Of a DNA stretch of 64,000 nt, positions 34,537 through 42,491 are shown piece after piece. This DNA comes from Alicyclobacillus tolerans (GTDB lineage Bacteria; Bacillota; Bacilli; Alicyclobacillales; Alicyclobacillaceae). Under the pieces are notes generated by a model. The model ran no database searches, was not told the DNA's origin, and saw nothing but the letters and a program-made list of their open reading frames with translations. Where the stretch lies: the NCBI RefSeq assembly GCF_021739485.1, contig NZ_JAJFNK010000018.1, forward strand, positions 1-64,000, read 5' to 3'. Every line of letters begins with the position of its first letter. Position 1 is the stretch's first letter. Both the position numbers and the translations under genes were made by a program.

Positions 34537-34683
34537 TCATGCCCTTTTGCCGTCGTTCCCTCCCGCTATCACGGTGTGGTTGGTAGTCGCTTTTCTCATA
34601 AACATCCACACAATATTAAAACCGACGAATCCTATTGCAAAGCGATGCGCGAAACGTACGGACTTTGGAATATCGTCTGGCAT
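34537..34683 (-). CDS. 48-aa single-pass membrane protein
   Basis: ATG 34683 is preceded by AAAGGATGATTAGG. Short basic N-terminus (DDIPKSVRFAHRF), one helix (AIGFVGFNIVWMFM) and a polar tail. Same general design as its neighbours. The 300-bp gap upstream (34684-34985) holds only degraded frames, one reading WLLQAARGQLVEQLTDLPLV without a start. Confidence 0.5.
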   Translation of the reverse strand: MPDDIPKSVRFAHRFAIGFVGFNIVWMFMRKATTNHTVIAGGNDGKRA

Positions 34684-34985
34684 CCTAATCATCCTTTCAC
34701 GATATAGTCACAAATGTCTTTCCCACCTTAGGTGGTAATGCTATGAAGAGCACGGCATGTGCACCGTACATCGGCATGAAACCGTTGTACCAACGGCAAA
34801 TCCGTTAATTGCTCGACAAGCTGACCTCTCGCGGCCTGGAGGAGCCAATTCGACACCGCTGCGAACGATGTATCAGCACGGTCGACTCACATCCTTGTCG
34901 GAAGGGCACGGAGTCGTCCCTCTGTAGTTTTTCATACCTGGGAACCGCTTGAAGCCAATGGCTTGGACGATCCGACGTGTCTCTG

Positions 34986-35174
34986 TCAAGAATCTTCCGC
35001 TTCTGTACCGATTTTCTTATTTTTCTGTTGTTGTGTCCATTTCCACCCGGGTTTAGGGTTTAACATGGCGTATCCTGCAAGAACTCCTACACCAATCAAT
35101 GCCACTATACCTGTAGTATCCCGTATAACTCGAACAAGTTTTCCCTCCTTGTGCTTCACAGTACTCTTTTGCAT
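34986..35174 (-). CDS. 62-aa single-pass membrane protein, paralogue of 31513
   Basis: Charged N-terminus, helix IVALIGVGVLAGYAML, then NPKPGWKWTQQQKNKK. Shares start context GGTGATTTGA ATG CAAA and the motifs GVGxLAGY and PxWxWTQ with the gene at 31513, on the opposite strand. It starts 17 bp after the stop of a 32-residue protein. Family unknown. Confidence 0.65.
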   Translation of the reverse strand: MQKSTVKHKEGKLVRVIRDTTGIVALIGVGVLAGYAMLNPKPGWKWTQQQKNKKIGTEAEDS

Positions 35175-35190
35175 TCAAATCACCGGCCCA

Positions 35191-35289
35191 TTAGGTTCGC
35201 ATAAAGAAGAAGAAGAAATACAACGCGACTGCAGTTACGGCTAGAATTAGGTCGTGACTGATACCTCGTTTGGTTGTGGTGTCCTCCAT
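35191..35289 (-). CDS. 32-aa membrane miniprotein
   Basis: ATG 35289 follows GGAGGTAGAAGG. MEDTTTKRGISHD is followed by the helix LILAVTAVALYFFFFF and ends MRT. Very short but with a good ribosome site and an obvious hydrophobic segment. It sits 16 bp upstream of the 62-residue paralogue, apparently in one transcript. Confidence 0.5.
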   Translation of the reverse strand: MEDTTTKRGISHDLILAVTAVALYFFFFFMRT

Positions 35290-35379
35290 TTTCCTTCTAC
35301 CTCCAATTCCTGGCGCCAACTAACTAAAAATCTGGCTTGACACGTATTCTGGAATTTGCTAAATGACGAATCACACGCC

Positions 35380-35559
35380 TTACGTGTCCCCTTCGTTGTC
35401 ATGATCCCGTCTGCCCATGGCCAGAAACATCCCGTACACTGCCAAGAGTGTAACAATGATGACAGCATCATGAAAAACGTATCTTGGGTTTCTCTCAGCT
35501 TGATAAATGGATTCTTGACGCTGTTCTTCGAGTGTCATTTGTCGCTTTGAAGTCGCCAT
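35380..35559 (-). CDS. 59-aa single-pass membrane protein
   Basis: Starts at 35559 after GGGAGGGACTTAACG rather than at 35583. N-terminal amphipathic helix (TLEEQRQESIYQAERN), one membrane helix (AVIIVTLLAVYGMFLAM) and an acidic tail. It is divergent from the pair at 35698, and the 138 bp between them contain both promoters. Confidence 0.6.
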   Translation of the reverse strand: MATSKRQMTLEEQRQESIYQAERNPRYVFHDAVIIVTLLAVYGMFLAMGRRDHDNEGDT

Positions 35560-35697
35560 CGTTAAGTCCCTCCCATATAGCATATGGAATAACTGGCAAA
35601 ATGATTAGGTTGGTTTCATGGCGGGGCAAAAATGGGTAATTGTAACCGACCACGCGACATATTTCTCCATATATTTAGCTTAAGGAGGCCACCCATC

Positions 35698-35847
35698 ATG
35701 TTGAAAGAGCCACTTCTCGACACCTCTCCGGTCGTCGTGAAAGCAAGAGCAGCATTTGGAGTACTTGCGGCGCTTGGTTTCATGACTATCACCGCAAACG
35801 TGTTTTGGCGAAGAATGCGAAAGGGAAGGGACGTAGATGCAGAATGA
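35698..35847 (+). CDS. 49-aa single-pass membrane protein
   Basis: ATG 35698 is preceded by TTAAGGAGGCCACCC. Polar N-terminus (LKEPLLDTSPVVVKAR), one helix (AAFGVLAALGFMTITANVF) and a basic/acidic tail. Its stop overlaps the start of the next 43-residue gene (ATGA), so they are coupled. Confidence 0.6.
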   Translation: MLKEPLLDTSPVVVKARAAFGVLAALGFMTITANVFWRRMRKGRDVDAE

Positions 35848-35975
35848 GTAAAAAGCATTCGAAATGGACAGACGTCGCTGTACTTCTCCTGTTCTTTGGT
35901 GGACAGCCGCTGCTCTACAAATTGGGTCAAGTGAATCGTCCGATTGTGAAAAAAACTATCTCTCATAGGAAATGA
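35844..35975 (+). CDS. 43-aa membrane miniprotein
   Basis: Begins at the overlapping ATG 35844. Basic N-terminus (MSKKHSKWTD), one helix (VAVLLLFFGGQPLLYKL) and a basic tail (IVKKTISHRK). Coupled to the 49-residue gene before it, suggesting a two-subunit membrane complex. 35976-36180 holds no recognised gene. Confidence 0.55.
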   Translation: MSKKHSKWTDVAVLLLFFGGQPLLYKLGQVNRPIVKKTISHRK

Positions 35976-36180
35976 CGCAACCACCCGATGCATGAAGCAT
36001 CTGGCTTAAGGGGGCGCAGTTCTGCTTCCGACTTGCTTCGTTCCTACCTGCTCATGCTGCAGGTCAGAGAACCATCGATTACAGAGTGGGTCAATGAATT
36101 GCATCGCTGCCTACTCAAAGTACAACCATGGTGCGGAGAGAACAGCCCCATTTTACGAACATAAAATACCTTTTTCTCAA

Positions 36181-37125
36181 TTAGAATGTCGTGGTATCTG
36201 AGTTATTCTTCTCGGATTTCTCTAGCATGGCCATAAACTCAGCCTCATTGTCACCTAATATCCGCTGTTGACCGACCGACAACATCTCTAAAAATTTCTC
36301 GGCATCGCCCAAATCATCTAAGGTATATTGTTCCAGCATTTTACGATATGTAGATCGTAAAATTGACGTCAACGCCCCTAGCAATCCGCCACACATCGCA
36401 TACAACACTTGCGGCAAACCTGTTTCGTAATTACCAATTCCAAGAGATACGGGTGGTCCAATTTGATTTTCAATACTGGTAAGGAGAGAACAGAATAGTT
36501 CATCACACTTGTCAAATCTCCGCAGTTCAACTCTCGGAAACCGTCTAAAATATTGAAAACTAAGTCTGGTTAACTCCTTAGTTTCAGGTGTCCCAACGAG
36601 AACCACGGACACATTAGCCTGATTTGAGATATGTTTGAATGCCTCCATGGCTTCAGTTTTTTTCACATAACGTGACCCCATGACATAATTCACTTCATCA
36701 AGAATCAAGATTTCCGTTTTAAGTTCTGAAAGAAGACTTAGCGCCTGACGTTTAACATCCCCCACTCGTATACCAGCATACTGTGGTGCACCTAATGCTC
36801 GGACTATGTGTTGGTAAAACTCTACCATGGTAAATGGGTCAGGCAATTCGACATAAACCACGGGTTTCACATCAATTTCGGTACCATCCTCCTCAATTTG
36901 AGTAAATGGAGGATTGTCCTCAGCATACCTCTTTACAATACGGCTTTTTCCAACGCCAGATTCACCAACAATAAAGAGATGCTGCGGGTCATGACGATAA
37001 CTACCCAGACTCGGATCAGGACGCAAACCTGTTAGCATGTCATAAAAATCTTGATACATTGGATGCTTCACATTCAACTCCTCTACTCGACGCCGCAATT
37101 CAATTTTGGTTGTTGCTACGCTCAT
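36181..37125 (-). CDS. tnsC: Tn7-like transposition ATPase TnsC/TniB
   Basis: 314 residues. AAA+ ATPase with Walker A GESGVGKSR, Walker B (EILILDEVNYVM), sensor-1 region (VVLVGTPETKEL) and Arg-rich FRRFPRVELRRF. In Tn7, TnsC links the target-selection protein to the TnsAB transposase. It overlaps tnsB (ATGA). It is shorter than E. coli TnsC (about 555) and nearer to TniB-type proteins. No tnsD/tniQ gene follows. Confidence 0.9.
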   Translation of the reverse strand: MSVATTKIELRRRVEELNVKHPMYQDFYDMLTGLRPDPSLGSYRHDPQHLFIVGESGVGKSRIVKRYAEDNPPFTQIEEDGTEIDVKPVVYVELPDPFTMVEFYQHIVRALGAPQYAGIRVGDVKRQALSLLSELKTEILILDEVNYVMGSRYVKKTEAMEAFKHISNQANVSVVLVGTPETKELTRLSFQYFRRFPRVELRRFDKCDELFCSLLTSIENQIGPPVSLGIGNYETGLPQVLYAMCGGLLGALTSILRSTYRKMLEQYTLDDLGDAEKFLEMLSVGQQRILGDNEAEFMAMLEKSEKNNSDTTTF

Positions 37126-39236
37126 TTGTCCATCTCCCTTATTTTCCGCTCCCGAGCCGCTGACTTTGCAGCTTCAATCAAGTCTTGGATCGATGGTTTA
37201 TAAGTTGGAGGCTTCTTACCGAGTGCCCCTTCAATAGATACTGGCACATTCATACGTGCCACCTTTTGGCGTATTTTCCGTCCTGATTTGTACTTATCGC
37301 GGAGAAACTCTCGCAACTCTGCTTTAGCCTCAACCACTTTATTGGTGCCTGGAATGCCGGCTCTTTTTTCTTTGGACTCTGCCTTCATTATTTTTCTCAG
37401 TTCTTTCCACGTGTACCAATTAACTCCTTCTAACTCTTCAGAAACTGGTCTCACAGCGGGAAGCCGGATGTATTCACTTGTACCCGGGGGTTGGATATAG
37501 ATATGCGAGATGTCGTCAATATCATATTTAATTCGGTACTTTGTCGCGCTACTTTCAATGAGATAGGCCAGTCGGTCGAGCCTATATAATACATTGTTCA
37601 AGCGAATGCCATCACGAGTATATGGCTTATTCATGACCGGCAACAATTCAATATGGTAGTCAGCTTCCTGGTCTGGTGCAATAAAATCTGGATACCCAAT
37701 CTTCCCGAGGCCTTCAAGATACCTGACAATGGGGGTATCGGAATCGAGTGGTAATCCTTTATGCGGTGACATATGATAAATGTCCACAATGTATCTTACG
37801 AGTAATGTTCGAACATCTGATAACGTCAGTGAAGCTGCCGCATCCGGGTCGTACTCACCTAGATCGACTGGGTTGCTTTTCCGGGTTCCGTCAAGTTGGT
37901 GAATCAGTCCTGTGTTGAGCGTTCCAAAGAGTCGTTCAATTGTCCCTCCAAACCGTGGTGTCTTAACTGGGCGATAGCGGACATTGGACTTTAATGTCTC
38001 TGTGATCATACGCTTTACTGCCGCATTGCGAAATTCTGGTCCATTGTCCATATAAATAATACTTGGAATACCAAAGACATCCCAGTCATTCGATGTCCCA
38101 TATTTCTCTCTAGCCCGTTTGAAGAATATACCTTGTTCGATAGCTTTACGCACAACATTTGCTGATGGTGCCTCAAACGAGACATATAGGCACCACACCA
38201 TACGACTAAATACGTCGATACCTAACGTAATCCACGGACGCCCGACCACATGCCCGGTAGTTTCATCAATAACGTCAAGATCTAGCTGGGTATGGTCAAT
38301 CTCAACAATGTGTAGAGGATACTGTGCTTCCTCGTTGGAAAAGCCTCTGGCCACCGGATCATAACCCTCTGCTGCCTTATTTCCATCCCGTAATCGAACA
38401 CGAACTTCCGAAGGGATTCTCCCTAATATTTTCCTAACAGTATTTTCATTGGGAGGGTCTATCCCCACTTTGTAACAGTGGGTCACAATAGACTCATAAA
38501 TAGACTGCTTCGACCTTCGTTTCAAAGAAAGGAACTCTCTCTCAATGACCTCTTTGAAGATTGGGAAATATTGCTTATTCAATCGGACATTAATATGACA
38601 CAAAACCAAGTCAGGTTTTTTAGGATGACAGATCTCAATAGTATGATTGTCTTTTCGATAAAGATAACCATCACCGTGCTTGCCTAACAACCCTTCTTCG
38701 CCACGATGTGCCAACTCAATCTCCGCGTTGCGGTAAGCAGATAAATACCTTTTGATGCTCCTTGTAGTGGTCCCTCGTGGGACTATTCCGTACTCGTCTG
38801 GGACAGCATACTTCCGCGAAATTCGCTCCAGAAGTTTCCCTTTCGTCAAATCCTCTAGTCTCTCCGTCTCATGGATGAATTCCTTGTAGTGAGACATGAA
38901 CTCATAGCTTGCTCGTATATCACCCTGTTTTACGCGTTCGAAGACAATCAATGGCCTAATCATGTCGAATCTGCGAGATACTTCTTGTCGCTGTTCGTCT
39001 GTTAAGGCATCTAAGACAGCTTCATAGTGAGTTTCTTCACGTTCGATCTCTTTTATCATTGACTTACTAGGTCGAAAGGATGGATTACTTACCAATTCTG
39101 AAAAGGTTACAGTCAACACTTCCCCGTTCCCTTGAGAACGCATGATAGACACATGTGGGGCATCAATGGATAGAACTATATAAGTTTTTCCGTAAAAGAC
39201 GAGTTCCGAGTTAACTTTGAGTTGGTTGAGGACCAT
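37122..39236 (-). CDS. tnsB: Tn7-like DDE transposase TnsB
   Basis: 704 residues. Retroviral-integrase core with the DDE triad visible as VEIDHTQLDL (near residue 314), IYMDNGPEF (near 395) and GGTIERLFG (near 432). N-terminal part contains HTH regions for end binding. The C-terminus is basic and helical for TnsC contact. It cuts and joins the 3' ends of the element. It overlaps tnsC and ends 3 bp from tnsA. Confidence 0.93.
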   Translation of the reverse strand: MVLNQLKVNSELVFYGKTYIVLSIDAPHVSIMRSQGNGEVLTVTFSELVSNPSFRPSKSMIKEIEREETHYEAVLDALTDEQRQEVSRRFDMIRPLIVFERVKQGDIRASYEFMSHYKEFIHETERLEDLTKGKLLERISRKYAVPDEYGIVPRGTTTRSIKRYLSAYRNAEIELAHRGEEGLLGKHGDGYLYRKDNHTIEICHPKKPDLVLCHINVRLNKQYFPIFKEVIEREFLSLKRRSKQSIYESIVTHCYKVGIDPPNENTVRKILGRIPSEVRVRLRDGNKAAEGYDPVARGFSNEEAQYPLHIVEIDHTQLDLDVIDETTGHVVGRPWITLGIDVFSRMVWCLYVSFEAPSANVVRKAIEQGIFFKRAREKYGTSNDWDVFGIPSIIYMDNGPEFRNAAVKRMITETLKSNVRYRPVKTPRFGGTIERLFGTLNTGLIHQLDGTRKSNPVDLGEYDPDAAASLTLSDVRTLLVRYIVDIYHMSPHKGLPLDSDTPIVRYLEGLGKIGYPDFIAPDQEADYHIELLPVMNKPYTRDGIRLNNVLYRLDRLAYLIESSATKYRIKYDIDDISHIYIQPPGTSEYIRLPAVRPVSEELEGVNWYTWKELRKIMKAESKEKRAGIPGTNKVVEAKAELREFLRDKYKSGRKIRQKVARMNVPVSIEGALGKKPPTYKPSIQDLIEAAKSAARERKIREMDK

Positions 39237-39239
39237 GTC

Positions 39240-39980
39240 CTATTCCCCCCAGGTCAGGTAATGGGTATATACGCTTTGTTCAGAACGAATCATCACTTCG
39301 CTAAATTGGTTAAGTTCCTCGTTGATGTCGATTGCAAACGTACAGTTTGCAATCAAATGATAGATAATCGGCAGAACCTGAAGCGGATGCATATTTCCCT
39401 GAAAGCCTCTAGCCAACTCGTGGATTTTTGAACTGTGCAAAAACGTGAGTCGGGAAATCAGTTCAGGAATAAGCGCATCAAATCCCTTCCGTGGTTTAAG
39501 AAATCCCATGAGAAACTTCGCATTCCGCGCCACGACCACTGGAATCGATTTCGGATATACAACACTATACTGCCAGCCTTTTTCAAACGCGTAGATCTTG
39601 CAATATTCATCCACTATTTGTTTGGCGTTAGACACTTCGGTCGTTGATTCTTTGACTTGAAATAGATGGGGCACATGATGTTCGCGAAAAACAAGTACAT
39701 CTGAAACATGGGGCCAGAAACTAGGTTTACCATGTGTATTCGTTCCCGGAATAGGAACTTCGACAGGCTGGACGTAGTACCTAACCGTTTGTGGGTCAAG
39801 CTCTAAAAGCGAATAAAACAAATACTCACCAAGTGATTCGTATTCCACCTCCCTAAGCATCTTTGGGCTGTAGTACGCACCAATGACGTGTGGTCGTTTT
39901 TGACTCCCCCTGTTACTGACTTTTCGCTTCGGTACATACAGTGTATCTTCTTGCTCCCAAGAACGATTTGTCCAGCTCAT
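39240..39980 (-). CDS. tnsA: Tn7-like endonuclease TnsA
   Basis: 246 residues from 39980 (CACGGAGGGGTTCG); the frame from 40034 is not favoured. Restriction-endonuclease-like site: Glu in ESLGEYLFYSLLE, Asp in HVSDVLVF and Lys in FQVKES. The C-terminal half is a helical domain. TnsA cuts the 5' ends so that transposition is cut-and-paste. It is the first gene of the tnsABC operon, reading away from glmS. Confidence 0.9.
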   Translation of the reverse strand: MSWTNRSWEQEDTLYVPKRKVSNRGSQKRPHVIGAYYSPKMLREVEYESLGEYLFYSLLELDPQTVRYYVQPVEVPIPGTNTHGKPSFWPHVSDVLVFREHHVPHLFQVKESTTEVSNAKQIVDEYCKIYAFEKGWQYSVVYPKSIPVVVARNAKFLMGFLKPRKGFDALIPELISRLTFLHSSKIHELARGFQGNMHPLQVLPIIYHLIANCTFAIDINEELNQFSEVMIRSEQSVYTHYLTWGE

Positions 39981-40109
39981 CGAACCCCTCCGTGTATATT
40001 GCATACGTGAAAGGACAATACTTGTTACCAACATGCTTGCCGAAAATATTGTGTTGCATACGTTGTTCTACAAATTGTTCCAATTCCCTCCTTAACATTC
40101 TGAAATAGA

Positions 40110-40135
40110 GAAAATCCCGTAACGGCGGGATTTTC
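40110..40135. terminator. hairpin between transposon end and tnsA
   Basis: GAAAATCCCG-TAACGG-CGGGATTTTC, a 10-bp perfect stem with A/T runs on both sides, so it may stop transcription in either direction. It could prevent read-through from glmS into tnsABC. Confidence 0.55.
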
Positions 40136-40157
40136 ACCATTACGGGACGTGATTTTT

Positions 40158-40227
40158 GGGACAAGTGTTATTACCATTTGGGGACAATATTAATTACCAT
40201 TTGGGACATTCGTAATTACCGACCACA
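40158..40227. mobile_element. Tn7-like right end with three TnsB-type repeats
   Basis: Three tandem 22-bp repeats (40158-40179, 40181-40202, 40203-40224) of form GGGACA-N5/6-TAATTACCATTT (the first has TTATTACC, the last ends CCGACC), followed by ACA. Read from outside the end starts TGTGGTCGGTAATTACG, with the TGT terminus and TnsB-type repeats of Tn7 elements. The outer boundary is placed at 40227. Confidence 0.8.
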
Positions 40228-40251
40228 AATACCAACAACAATCCCTACAAC
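40228..40251. other. attTn7-type insertion point downstream of glmS
   Basis: 24 bp separate the transposon end from the last base of the glmS stop codon, equal to the position used by Tn7 in other bacteria (about 25 bp). The first five bases, AATAC, would be the target-site duplication. The other copy was not found with a transposon end in this window. Confidence 0.7.
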
Positions 40252-42081
40252 CTACTCGACTGTAACCGACTTGGCGAGGTTCCGAGGCTTATCGACGTCA
40301 TTTCCGCGCGCCACTGCCGCGTAGTACGCTAACAGTTGCAGTGGGATGACGGCTGCAATGGGAGCAAGCAACGGGAGCGTCGCGGGCAGATAAATGACTT
40401 CGTCCACCGATTTTTCGAGCTCTTCGTCCCCTACCCATGCCATGCCCAACACAAAGGCGTCGCGCGCTTTCACTTCTTTAATGTTGCTCACGGTCTTCTC
40501 GTATAACTCGGGTTGAGTGGCCAAAGCGATGACGGGTACTCCTTCGGTAATCAGCGCTAAGGTTCCGTGTTTGAGCTCGCCCGCAGCGTAAGCCTCGGCA
40601 TGAATGTAGGAAATTTCTTTCAGCTTCAGCGCCCCTTCCATCGCTACGGAATAGTCTAAGCTCCGTCCGATGAAAAACGTGTCAGCCGCACCCTTATAGG
40701 TCTGTGCAAATTCCTCGATTTGGGGTGCAGTGTCGAGCACCTGCTCGGCGACTTGCGGCAGGTTGCCCAGTGCCGAGATGATCTCTTTCAGTTTATCCGG
40801 CTCTTGCGTTTCCCGTTCCTGCGCAAAATACGCAGCGAGGAGGTACAACGCAATGAGTTGGGTCGTGTAAGCCTTCGTCGACGCGACCGCAATTTCAGGC
40901 CCCGCCCAAGTGATGATGACGTCGTCCGCCTCGCGGGCAACCGAGCTTCCGACGACGTTCGTGATCGCCAAAACACGGCGTCCTCTGGCCTTGGCTTCGC
41001 GAAGCCCAGCCAAGGTGTCGGCAGTTTCTCCGGACTGGCTGATCACGATGACGAGCGTGTTTTCCGTCTGAATGGGATCGCGGTAGCGATACTCTGACCC
41101 AATCTCCACTTCGACCGGAATGCGCGCAAGCTTTTCGATGACCGCCTTGCCGACCAGACCTGCATGCCACGATGTGCCGCAAGCGACAATCTGAATGCGG
41201 TCAACAGCCTTTGTGTAGGACTTCGACCAGGTCAACTCCGAAAGCACAACACGCCTTCCGTCTTCGGACAGCCGCCCAGTTAGGGTGTCCCGAATGGCTT
41301 TGGGCTGTTCGTGGATCTCTTTTAGCATGAAGTGTGGATAACCGCCGCGTTCGGCCGAAACGGCATCCCAAGTGACCTGGTAGACGTCCTTGTGCACGGG
41401 TGTTCCTTCGAGACTAAAACACTCAACGCCGTTCTGCCTGACCACGGCCATCTCGCCGTCGTCGAGCACATAGACGTCTCTCGTATATTCCAAGATAGCC
41501 GGGATGTCGGAAGCGACAAAGTTTTCATGCTCTCCCAATCCGATAATCAAAGGACTGGATTTACGCAAGGCAATGAGCATATCTGGATGGTCCTTCGACA
41601 GCACGACCAATGCGTAAGCACCGCGAATGTGTTTGGCCACGTTGACCATCGTAGAGAACAAGTCTCCGTTATAGAGGTCCTCTATCAGGTGAGCGACAAC
41701 TTCCGTGTCGGTTTCGGATTCAAATTGGTGACCTTTGGCAGTCAATTCGTCGCGCAAAGTCAGGTAGTTTTCTACAATCCCATTGTGAACAATAGCAAAT
41801 CGCCCGCTGCAGTCTTGGTGCGGATGGGCATTTTCGTCGGACGGACGGCCGTGCGTAGCCCAGCGAGTGTGTCCGATCCCGATGGTCCCTGTGGCTGGCT
41901 CCGTCACCAGCTTATCTTCGAGATTCGCCATGCGGCCGAGCGACTTACTGATGCGAATCGTCTTATGGTCCAGTGTTGCGATGCCAGCAGAGTCGTATCC
42001 TCTGTACTCTAGTTTACGCAGTCCTTCCAAAACAACGTCCTGAACCTTACGGGCCCCAATGTAGCCGACAATTCCACACAT
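40252..42081 (-). CDS. glmS: glutamine-fructose-6-phosphate aminotransferase
   Basis: 609 residues. Catalytic Cys2 in MCGIVGYIG for glutamine hydrolysis, then GHTRWATHG and VHNGIVENY of the Ntn domain. Two SIS sugar domains with CGTSWHAGL and SQSGETADTL, then FIGRSLDYS. Ends DKPRNLAKSVTVE. It makes glucosamine-6-phosphate for the cell wall and is regulated by the upstream ribozyme. AGGAGGATTAACGG lies before the start. Confidence 0.98.
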   Translation of the reverse strand: MCGIVGYIGARKVQDVVLEGLRKLEYRGYDSAGIATLDHKTIRISKSLGRMANLEDKLVTEPATGTIGIGHTRWATHGRPSDENAHPHQDCSGRFAIVHNGIVENYLTLRDELTAKGHQFESETDTEVVAHLIEDLYNGDLFSTMVNVAKHIRGAYALVVLSKDHPDMLIALRKSSPLIIGLGEHENFVASDIPAILEYTRDVYVLDDGEMAVVRQNGVECFSLEGTPVHKDVYQVTWDAVSAERGGYPHFMLKEIHEQPKAIRDTLTGRLSEDGRRVVLSELTWSKSYTKAVDRIQIVACGTSWHAGLVGKAVIEKLARIPVEVEIGSEYRYRDPIQTENTLVIVISQSGETADTLAGLREAKARGRRVLAITNVVGSSVAREADDVIITWAGPEIAVASTKAYTTQLIALYLLAAYFAQERETQEPDKLKEIISALGNLPQVAEQVLDTAPQIEEFAQTYKGAADTFFIGRSLDYSVAMEGALKLKEISYIHAEAYAAGELKHGTLALITEGVPVIALATQPELYEKTVSNIKEVKARDAFVLGMAWVGDEELEKSVDEVIYLPATLPLLAPIAAVIPLQLLAYYAAVARGNDVDKPRNLAKSVTVE

Positions 42082-42119
42082 GTCGTCCGTTAATCCTCCT
42101 CATTGACCTGCTCGCTCCT

Positions 42120-42291
42120 GTTTCTCAGGTCACCCTGAAGTTTTCGAGCTTTGCTTGCGGCGCGGTCATGCACCGGGAGGCACCCGCCGAATGGTTCGCC
42201 AACCTCCTCCGCGTCAACTGGCGTGCTTGCAAATACAGCAACGCACTGGGTTCTGAGAAAAATCCGCTCAAACCCGGCCAGTCCAGGCGCT
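42120..42291 (-). ncRNA. glmS ribozyme
   Basis: On the minus strand: the cleavage motif A|GCGCC (42291/42290), then CAGTTGACGCGGAGGAGGTT, CATTCGGCGGGTGCCTCCCG and a last hairpin CTTCAGGGTGACCTGAG before the glmS ribosome site. These match the conserved core of the B. subtilis glmS ribozyme in order and spacing. Glucosamine-6-phosphate would trigger self-cleavage and lower glmS expression. Confidence 0.9.
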
Positions 42292-42320
42292 TCAACGGCA
42301 CAGGTGTACAGATTCACCTA

Positions 42321-42392
42321 TGCTGTCCATTGCTGTCCATTGCTGTTCACTCTTGTCACGGCGCGTCATAGCTGTTCATAGCTGTCATCGTT
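42321..42392 (-). repeat. 10-bp tandem repeats upstream of the glmS ribozyme
   Basis: Plus-strand decamers TGCTGTCCAT twice, TGCTGTTCAC, TCTTGTCACG and, after a short break, TAGCTGTTCA and TAGCTGTCAT. They lie 30-100 bp before the ribozyme cleavage site in the glmS leader or promoter. The role is unknown; a helical-phase binding array or simple slippage is possible. Confidence 0.6.
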
Positions 42393-42491
42393 GATTATTC
42401 GCTATGACCCGTTGACAAAAGGACAAAAAACGGTGGTTAGGTTTCATTCCCCGCCGGACACTCCCCCTTTCGCAGAGTCAGGTTCAAAGTT

